Shown here: piece after piece, positions 6,283-9,829 of the stretch | How the letters are laid out: each line of letters begins with the position of its first letter | Position numbering within the stretch: the first letter of the stretch is position 1 | NCBI GenBank assembly: GCA_016201195.1 | Contig: JACQDI010000276.1 | Location: forward strand, 1-9,829 | Origin: Acidobacteriota bacterium | Lineage (GTDB): Bacteria; Acidobacteriota; Terriglobia; Bryobacterales; JACQDG01 | Direction of reading: 5' to 3' | Length of the DNA: 9,829 nt | The notes under the pieces: model-generated | Database searches by the model: none | What the model was told of the DNA's origin: nothing | What the model saw: only the letters and a program-made list of their open reading frames with translations | Program-made: the position numbers and the translations under genes

Positions 6283-7068
6283 ATGGCCGACATTACTCTG
6301 GCCGCGGATGAAACCGCTGCAACGACCCTGGTGCTGGACGCGGAGAGCGCCTTGGGCACCGTGGCTGACAGCGGGTCCGACACTCTGGGACCGTTCACGG
6401 CTTCCTGGAGCGGTAGCGTATTTTTCGCCAACGGAAGCGTCGACCTGATCGCCCCTAACATCATCCGCATCGCCGATTGCGAGGTGCATTACTCCTTTAG
6501 CTTCACCTTCTCCATCGACTTGAGCAGCATCCTGCCCGATTTTTGCCTGCCCCGGGTTTGCATCTTCGGCTTATGCACGCCTCGCATCTGCATCGACTGG
6601 CCGACCATCCCAATCCCGATCAGCTTTTCCGACGTGGCCACATTCACCGCCGACTTCACTCTCGCCGCCTCCCTGAGCGGCGGGGTGTGGAAGGTGGACA
6701 TCGTCATCGTGGGGATTCCGTCCCTCACGCTTGGCCTGGCAACGGCAGCCCTCATCGTGGCTGTCGGCGCGGCCGCCGGGCTGGTCCTGCTGGCGGTACC
6801 CTTCATCGGCCCCTTCCTGGCCGGTGCTGTAGTGGCCATCACGGCAGCGATCGGCATCGCCGGTGCTACGGGTTTCCTGGGCGCGATCCTGACACCTTTT
6901 GTTTCGGGATTGACCTTCAACATCTACAACCAGCCGCAGGTCTTTCCCGTATTGCCGGCAGGCGGCGCCCTGGACCCGGCCGTCAACATCAACATTGATA
7001 GTCTTGCGGCCACTGTGGAGTCAACGGACGAGGATGAACTGGTGATCACCGCGGACATTTCCGCTTGA
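6283..7068 (+). CDS. Uncharacterised acidic protein with long uncharged hydrophobic segment and four evenly spaced cysteines
   Basis: The 261-residue protein is strongly acidic, with about two dozen Asp/Glu and only four Lys/Arg, and has no signal peptide. Residues 1-80 look like alternating beta strands. Cysteines follow at 88, 93, 98 and 103, exactly five residues apart (CLPRVCIFGLCTPRIC), then a proline-rich turn (IDWPTIPIPI) and more strands. From 140 to 230 there is no charged residue at all; 152-206 is Gly/Ala/Val/Leu/Ile-rich with GxxxG spacing (G162/G166), able to form a membrane-inserting hairpin or a buried core. The C-terminus returns to acidic strands ending DEDELVITADI, similar in style to IEDDQVKLYGDV at the end of the first gene, so the two may be distantly related. 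The context is the middle gene of a tight operon. No known family is recognised; a lipid-binding or membrane-active role is only a guess. Confidence 0.78.
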   Translation: MADITLAADETAATTLVLDAESALGTVADSGSDTLGPFTASWSGSVFFANGSVDLIAPNIIRIADCEVHYSFSFTFSIDLSSILPDFCLPRVCIFGLCTPRICIDWPTIPIPISFSDVATFTADFTLAASLSGGVWKVDIVIVGIPSLTLGLATAALIVAVGAAAGLVLLAVPFIGPFLAGAVVAITAAIGIAGATGFLGAILTPFVSGLTFNIYNQPQVFPVLPAGGALDPAVNINIDSLAATVESTDEDELVITADISA

Positions 7069-7070
7069 GT

Positions 7071-7080
7071 GGAGCAGCCT
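7071..7080 (+). promoter_or_regulatory. Ribosome binding site choosing the start at 7081
   Basis: GGAG (7071-7074) lies 6 bases before the ATG at 7081. A GTG at 7069 in the same frame has this motif downstream of it rather than upstream, so the ATG is the better start. The nine-base word GGAGCAGCC is identical to that before the gene at 6283. Confidence 0.7.
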
Positions 7081-7764
7081 ATGCATACTCTCGACAGCCG
7101 CTCGCTGCAATACGTGAACTGCTTCGCACAGAAGTTTACCGTGCGAGCGCACGTTCAGTACATCATCACTACGGCCGCCGGAGTCTGCCTGCCCGTGGAT
7201 GGAGAGACCTTCACCATCGACGTAAACGAGCGCAAGGCGTCCAGCAAGGAGTCGAAGCAGCACGATGTGACAGTCCGGCTGGAAGGCCGCCGCTTGGTGG
7301 CCAGCCCGGCGCATCTGGAAATCGAGGTTGGTGACACAGTGCTGTGGAACGCTCCGGCCGCCGCCACTCCCGGCTATGCCATTCGCGGGGAGTGGGAAGG
7401 CGGCGGGTTTGACAGTTCGTCTCTCTCCGAAGGCGCTGTCTACACCCACGCTTTCGGTCTTCCCGGACACTACCGCTGGGTCGATGCCAACGGGAGCGCC
7501 TTGTCCGGGGTAGTCGAAGTGCGCTCGCTGGACCATACCAAACGGCAGGAATGCGAACGGTGGCTGAAAGTCCTGTCCGATGGGACGCTCATTCTGATCC
7601 GGGGTGACCATGCTTCGCCCGACAAGGTCCAGATCCTCACCGGTCAGACCGTGTTCTTTGCCGTGGAGAAAGCCCCGGGAGTCAGCATCACGGATGCGCG
7701 GCTGGTCCGGCAGCAAGCCCCGCCGAAGCCGGGCCCGCCTAAGTCTTCACCAAAATCAACGTGA
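7081..7764 (+). CDS. Uncharacterised protein with two degenerate cupredoxin-like segments
   Basis: This 227-residue protein is the third gene of the operon, 12 bases after the previous stop. There is no signal peptide. Residues 1-60 form an N-terminal part of unknown type. Residues 62-149 look like a cupredoxin: ASPAHLEIEVGDTVLWNAP (75-93) is the usual P-x-x-hydrophobic-V-x-x-G-D-T-V-x-W core, and YTHAFGLPGHYRWVD (121-135) the later G-x-Y strand. The first ligand His position reads PGYAI and the Cys that should follow the Y-x-W strand is absent, so a copper site is unlikely. Residues 178-199 (ASPDKVQILTGQTVFF then AVEKAP) repeat the first core, implying an internal, shortened duplication. A proline/lysine/serine tail (212-227) ends the protein. 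It is probably structural or a binding domain, working with the two upstream proteins. Confidence 0.72.
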   Translation: MHTLDSRSLQYVNCFAQKFTVRAHVQYIITTAAGVCLPVDGETFTIDVNERKASSKESKQHDVTVRLEGRRLVASPAHLEIEVGDTVLWNAPAAATPGYAIRGEWEGGGFDSSSLSEGAVYTHAFGLPGHYRWVDANGSALSGVVEVRSLDHTKRQECERWLKVLSDGTLILIRGDHASPDKVQILTGQTVFFAVEKAPGVSITDARLVRQQAPPKPGPPKSSPKST

Positions 7765-7800
7765 CCTCGACAGGAGCTGCACAAGCTTAACCTGGCTGCG

Positions 7801-7819
7801 GCGGGCTGCCAGAGCCCGC
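7801..7819 (+). terminator. Hairpin after the three-gene operon
   Basis: GCGGGCT (7801-7807), a five-base loop and AGCCCGC (7813-7819) form a perfect, GC-rich 7-base stem 36 bases after the stop at 7764. There is no T-tract, so termination efficiency is uncertain, but the position fits the end of the operon. Confidence 0.45.
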
Positions 7820-8000
7820 AAGGCAAGCAAGAGCAGCTCGCGCACTTGATAACGACGAGAATGGACTGCGGGGGCTGACAGCGCTGAATCGTTGTCGCCA
7901 GCAAGGAGGTTCGCAAAGAAAGCAGCGACCCCGGACGACCCGGTAGTGGCGTCTTCCTTTTCTGGAGAGGGAAGCACGGGAGATCGATCTGACAGATTGA

Positions 8001-8024
8001 GCACCGGTCTGCACCGGTTCCGGT
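8001..8024. repeat. Tandem GCACCGGT repeat, one helical turn apart, plus CCGGT half copy
   Basis: GCACCGGT occurs at 8001-8008 and 8011-8018, exactly 10 bases apart, followed by CCGGT at 8020-8024. ACCGGT is itself a palindrome. Sites on the same helical face just upstream of a possible promoter are typical of activator or repressor binding. Confidence 0.4.
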
Positions 8025-8033
8025 GAGTATGTC

Positions 8034-8060
8034 TGGACAAACGGGCCGTTTGCTGATACT
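8034..8060 (+). promoter_or_regulatory. Weak promoter candidate for the orphan gene at 8085
   Basis: TGGACA (8034-8039) is a 5-of-6 match to the -35 box; GATACT (8055-8060) matches the -10 box at 4 of 6 but with a short 15-base spacer. The distance to the ribosome binding site at 8071 is suitable. The short spacer lowers confidence. Confidence 0.3.
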
Positions 8061-8084
8061 AGTAATTGTGAAAGGGGGACACAC

Positions 8085-8522
8085 ATGGCAACGAAAGGCA
8101 AGCCGAGCAGACCAGAGACGAAGAAACCAAGGGCCTGCGCCGCCGGGGTCTGCGATCCGGCAAGAACGCAAGGCTTAAAAGCGCCAGCGCCGGAAGGCGA
8201 CCACACATTGGTGAGCCTCAAAGGTCCGGGCGTGTTTGTCGCCGCTGAAGCGAGCAAACAGGGGGGAGCAAGCGGCCTAACGTTCGTGATCCTCGACATC
8301 GACGGACGGAACGTTGTGAACCTTTCGTACGCGGCGGCGCAGAACCTCGCGCTGACGCAGCAGAATCCCTTCGGGATCGTACTCCTCGGTTCGGCGGAGA
8401 TTAAGACCTTCACCATAGGCTGGCCCTCGCCCCTGAGGTTCGAGCGTGAGTTGAAGCTTTCGGTGACCGTCAATGAAGGGGGCGTCGTTCAGATTCTCGC
8501 CAATGTCATCCATGGCAAGTGA
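8085..8522 (+). CDS. Uncharacterised small beta-rich protein
   Basis: The 145-residue protein has a strong ribosome binding site, AAAGGGGGA (8071-8079), five bases before the ATG. Residues 1-40 are basic, proline/lysine-rich and probably disordered, with C18 and C23 (CAAGVC) in the same C-x4-C spacing seen in the protein at 6283-7068. Residues 41-145 look like a compact beta-sandwich: LKGPGVFVAAEASKQGG (45-61), LTFVILDIDGRNVVNLS (65-81), NPFGIVLL (94-101), IKTFTIGWPSPLRFERELKL (106-125) and GGVVQILANVIHGK (132-145). There is no signal peptide or membrane segment. The frame is clean and the pattern of alternating hydrophobics is protein-like, so I take it as real, but I do not recognise the family. 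It stands alone, 320 bases after the operon, with its own regulatory region, and may belong to the same functional set. Confidence 0.72.
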   Translation: MATKGKPSRPETKKPRACAAGVCDPARTQGLKAPAPEGDHTLVSLKGPGVFVAAEASKQGGASGLTFVILDIDGRNVVNLSYAAAQNLALTQQNPFGIVLLGSAEIKTFTIGWPSPLRFERELKLSVTVNEGGVVQILANVIHGK

Positions 8523-8523
8523 A

Positions 8524-8554
8524 GGACCACAGAAGTCGTTTTGACTAGCGGTCC
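8524..8554 (+). terminator. Imperfect hairpin directly after the orphan gene
   Basis: GGACC (8524-8528) pairs with GGTCC (8550-8554), and AGTC (8534-8537) with GACT (8543-8546) around a GTTTT loop. It begins one base after the stop codon. The internal loop and missing T-tract make it a modest candidate. Confidence 0.35.
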
Positions 8555-8696
8555 GCAGGTTCCGGCGCGATCAGAACGGCCGAGACTACGCTGGAAACCC
8601 GCCCAGAGCCTGGGGAAGCTGCCTGCGAATCGAGCCCTTGCCCATCTCGCGGGGTCGCCTTGGGCCAATTCGATCCGAACTCGGTGACGCGATCTG

Positions 8697-8765
8697 TTAA
8701 CCACAGCCGCTATGCGTTTAAATTTGTCCCGCTCGGGTTGCCGACCCGGTCTGTCCCATTAACCA
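8697..8765. repeat. Small palindromic element flanked by TTAACCA direct repeats
   Basis: TTAACCA occurs at 8697-8703 and 8759-8765. Between them TGTCCC (8725-8730 and 8752-8757) brackets the hairpin CGGGT-tgccg-ACCCG (8734-8748). Nested repeats of this kind could be a tiny mobile or REP-like element with a target duplication, or coincidence. Confidence 0.25.
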
Positions 8766-8981
8766 AATCCAAGAAAAGCCGCCAAAGTTTGCGACGAGTC
8801 CGGCTTGGGCACCCAAGAGGGACAATGGCACGTGGGGCGCGACATTGCAAGGCGGACATCGACAATGCCTGTGTTGTAAATCCGCTGATACGACTGGGTT
8901 TTGGTCAAACGGCGTGGACGGTGTTTTAAGCGTAGCCGAGGACTGGATGATTCGTTCATTCATTCAGCCCGGCCCAGATTG

Positions 8982-9002
8982 CTCAGAGACTGAGTGCCTC
9001 AG
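8982..9002. terminator. Alternating CTCAG/CTGAG hairpin arms downstream of the isomerase gene
   Basis: CTCAG (8982-8986), CTGAG (8990-8994) and CTCAG (8998-9002) are spaced by three bases each, so the middle arm can pair with either neighbour. The element lies about 29 bases beyond the minus-strand stop at 9031. There is no T-tract. Confidence 0.25.
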
Positions 9003-9030
9003 CCAACCAAATTATTACCCGACGCTTTCT

Positions 9031-9829
9031 CTACGAGATCTCGCGCAGAACTTTCTGATAAAACAACCGCGACTTCACCAGCTCGTCCACCGGGGGAGTC
9101 TCCTCCAGTTCGACGGCAAACGTCCCTGCGTACCCAACCTTCGCCAGGTATCGGAGCAGCCGGTCCCAGTCCACCAGCCCTGTGCCGAGCGTTCGATGCT
9201 CCCGCAAATCAGCGGGACGCACGTCGTCAAAGTGAAAGTGAAACAGCTTCGGCCCTAGCCCCTCCACCTTCTCCATCAGGATATCGTTGTAACGTTTCGC
9301 GCCTTTCGCCGTGGCCCGCTCCGAATCGTCGATGCCGATGTCTGCCCGGTACGCGCGGGTGTGGCCGGTATCCACGCAGCCGCCGACGAAATCGTGACCG
9401 ATCTCCCGGATCAGGGCCAGGTACTGCTTCACGGTGTTCGGAGATCCTGTTTCGATCGCCAGGCGGATCTTGTATTTCGCGGCGTGGTCCCCTAGCTCGC
9501 GGAAGACGGCGAGCAGATCCGGCCAGATCTGCTCGTAAGTCATGTTCGGTTCCGGAGCCGCGTGGACGGTGGCCACTCTGGCGCCCCAGAAGCCGCTGTC
9601 GTCGATGGCGCGATGGAGCAGATCCAGCGTCGCCTTCCGGGCCGCGCGGTCCTGAGTGGCCGGACGCAGCCCGTGAAACGGCAGGTGCGTGGAAACGTGC
9701 TGGAGCCGCTTGACTTCGGAAAGCAGATGGTCCTTTTCCTGCTTGCTGAGGTCGGCCACCACTACCCCTGGAATCGGGCCAACAGAGTGTCTCTGGCCCG
9801 CAAAGGTCAGGATCTCGACGCCGTCGAAG
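9031..9829 (-). CDS. Sugar phosphate isomerase/epimerase, xylose-isomerase-like TIM barrel (N-terminus beyond window)
   Basis: The frame is open from its stop (9031-9033) to the window edge, 265 codons. An internal GTG at 9760-9762 is not the true start, because the upstream codons encode FDGVEILTFAGQRHS and more, which matches the first strand of the AP-endonuclease-2/xylose-isomerase-like barrel. Metal-site candidates, counted from the residue at 9760-9762, are E104 in LAIETGSP, D131 and H134 in CVDTGHTRAY, H175/H177 and D179 in FHFHFDDVR, and E218 in TFAVELEE; these fall on successive strands as expected. VSTHLPFHGL (23-32) is another barrel strand end. Such enzymes isomerise or epimerise sugars, sugar acids or inositols in the cytosol; the substrate is not evident. 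Ordering and length suggest that only a short N-terminal part is missing. Confidence 0.82.
   Translation of the reverse strand, partial: FDGVEILTFAGQRHSVGPIPGVVVADLSKQEKDHLLSEVKRLQHVSTHLPFHGLRPATQDRAARKATLDLLHRAIDDSGFWGARVATVHAAPEPNMTYEQIWPDLLAVFRELGDHAAKYKIRLAIETGSPNTVKQYLALIREIGHDFVGGCVDTGHTRAYRADIGIDDSERATAKGAKRYNDILMEKVEGLGPKLFHFHFDDVRPADLREHRTLGTGLVDWDRLLRYLAKVGYAGTFAVELEETPPVDELVKSRLFYQKVLREIS

Larger units (their letters stand above)
7765..8084. other. 320-base non-coding gap between operon and orphan gene
   Basis: The gap holds a hairpin 36 bases after the operon (7801-7819), a tandem GCACCGGT repeat (8001-8018), a possible promoter (8034-8060) and the ribosome binding site of the next gene. 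No credible gene is seen; the minus-strand frames crossing it are low-quality shadows. The rest shows nothing. Confidence 0.5.
8523..9030. other. 508-base convergent non-coding region
   Basis: Between the ends of the orphan gene and the sugar isomerase I see no credible gene or RNA. It holds a hairpin right after the orphan gene (8524-8554), a small palindromic element with flanking direct repeats (8697-8765) and alternating CTCAG/CTGAG arms near the isomerase end (8982-9002). Open frames here have irregular composition and no ribosome binding sites. A decayed mobile element is possible but unproven. Confidence 0.5.

Noticed and set aside
7903..7910. Perfect Shine-Dalgarno-like AAGGAGGT in the gap before the orphan gene
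   Set aside because: No ATG, GTG or TTG lies within a usable distance downstream, so it does not start a gene.
7644..8473. Overlapping minus-strand frames across the gap before the orphan gene
   Set aside because: They have no ribosome binding sites, irregular Ser/Pro/Cys-rich translations, and conflict with the plus-strand genes that have strong initiation sites.
8489..8963. Possible small genes in the convergent spacer on either strand
   Set aside because: The frames lack ribosome binding sites and protein-like composition, and none resembles a known family; a decayed remnant cannot be excluded.
8994..9713. Plus-strand open frame of 239 codons opposite the sugar isomerase
   Set aside because: It is an Arg/Pro/Ser-rich shadow of a clear TIM-barrel gene on the other strand.
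1..9829. CRISPR array, tRNA or rRNA genes
   Set aside because: No regularly spaced repeats of CRISPR type, no cloverleaf pattern and no conserved rRNA words were seen on either strand.

Overview
The window looks like chromosomal DNA of a high-GC bacterium. Several traits would suit an Acidobacteriota member of the Solibacter/Bryobacter type: a secreted lone amidating-lyase-like NHL protein, a secreted mutarotase-fold protein, a xylose-isomerase-like sugar epimerase and palindromic intergenic elements. That placement is inference from gene style only; no taxonomic marker is present.

Layout. The last 23 codons of an unidentified plus-strand gene (1-73) end at a short palindrome-rich element that separates it from a convergent minus-strand pair: a secreted peptidyl-alpha-hydroxyglycine alpha-amidating-lyase-like NHL protein (973-1881), followed after 3 bases by a class I SAM-dependent methyltransferase (193-969). 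A 118-base divergent region joins this pair to a VapBC-type toxin-antitoxin pair (2000-2718). Both sides of that region carry sigma70-like promoters whose -10 box ends exactly 6 bases before the ATG, so both transcripts are predicted to be leaderless. The toxin gene runs tail to tail, 11 bases apart, into a class III aminotransferase of the glutamate-1-semialdehyde aminomutase family (2730-4022, minus). Only 20 bases separate that gene's start from a divergent secreted galactose-mutarotase-like protein (4043-5143).

After a 461-base gap with hairpins and a possible promoter comes the most unusual part: three tightly spaced plus-strand genes (5605-7764) that I cannot place in a known family. 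The first (222 aa) and second (261 aa) are acidic, beta-rich proteins without signal peptides. The second has an uncharged Gly/Ala/Val/Leu-rich stretch of 91 residues and four cysteines at exact five-residue steps. The third (227 aa) has two cupredoxin-like segments that lack the expected copper ligands. A 320-base gap then leads to a further orphan gene (8085-8522, 145 aa) with its own strong ribosome binding site, a possible promoter and a tandem GCACCGGT repeat upstream. I read genes 5605-7764 as one operon, perhaps encoding a lipid- or membrane-interacting set; function is unknown.

The right end holds 508 non-coding bases with small palindromes, then a minus-strand sugar phosphate isomerase/epimerase (9031 to the window edge) whose frame stays open past the edge, so its N-terminus is missing.
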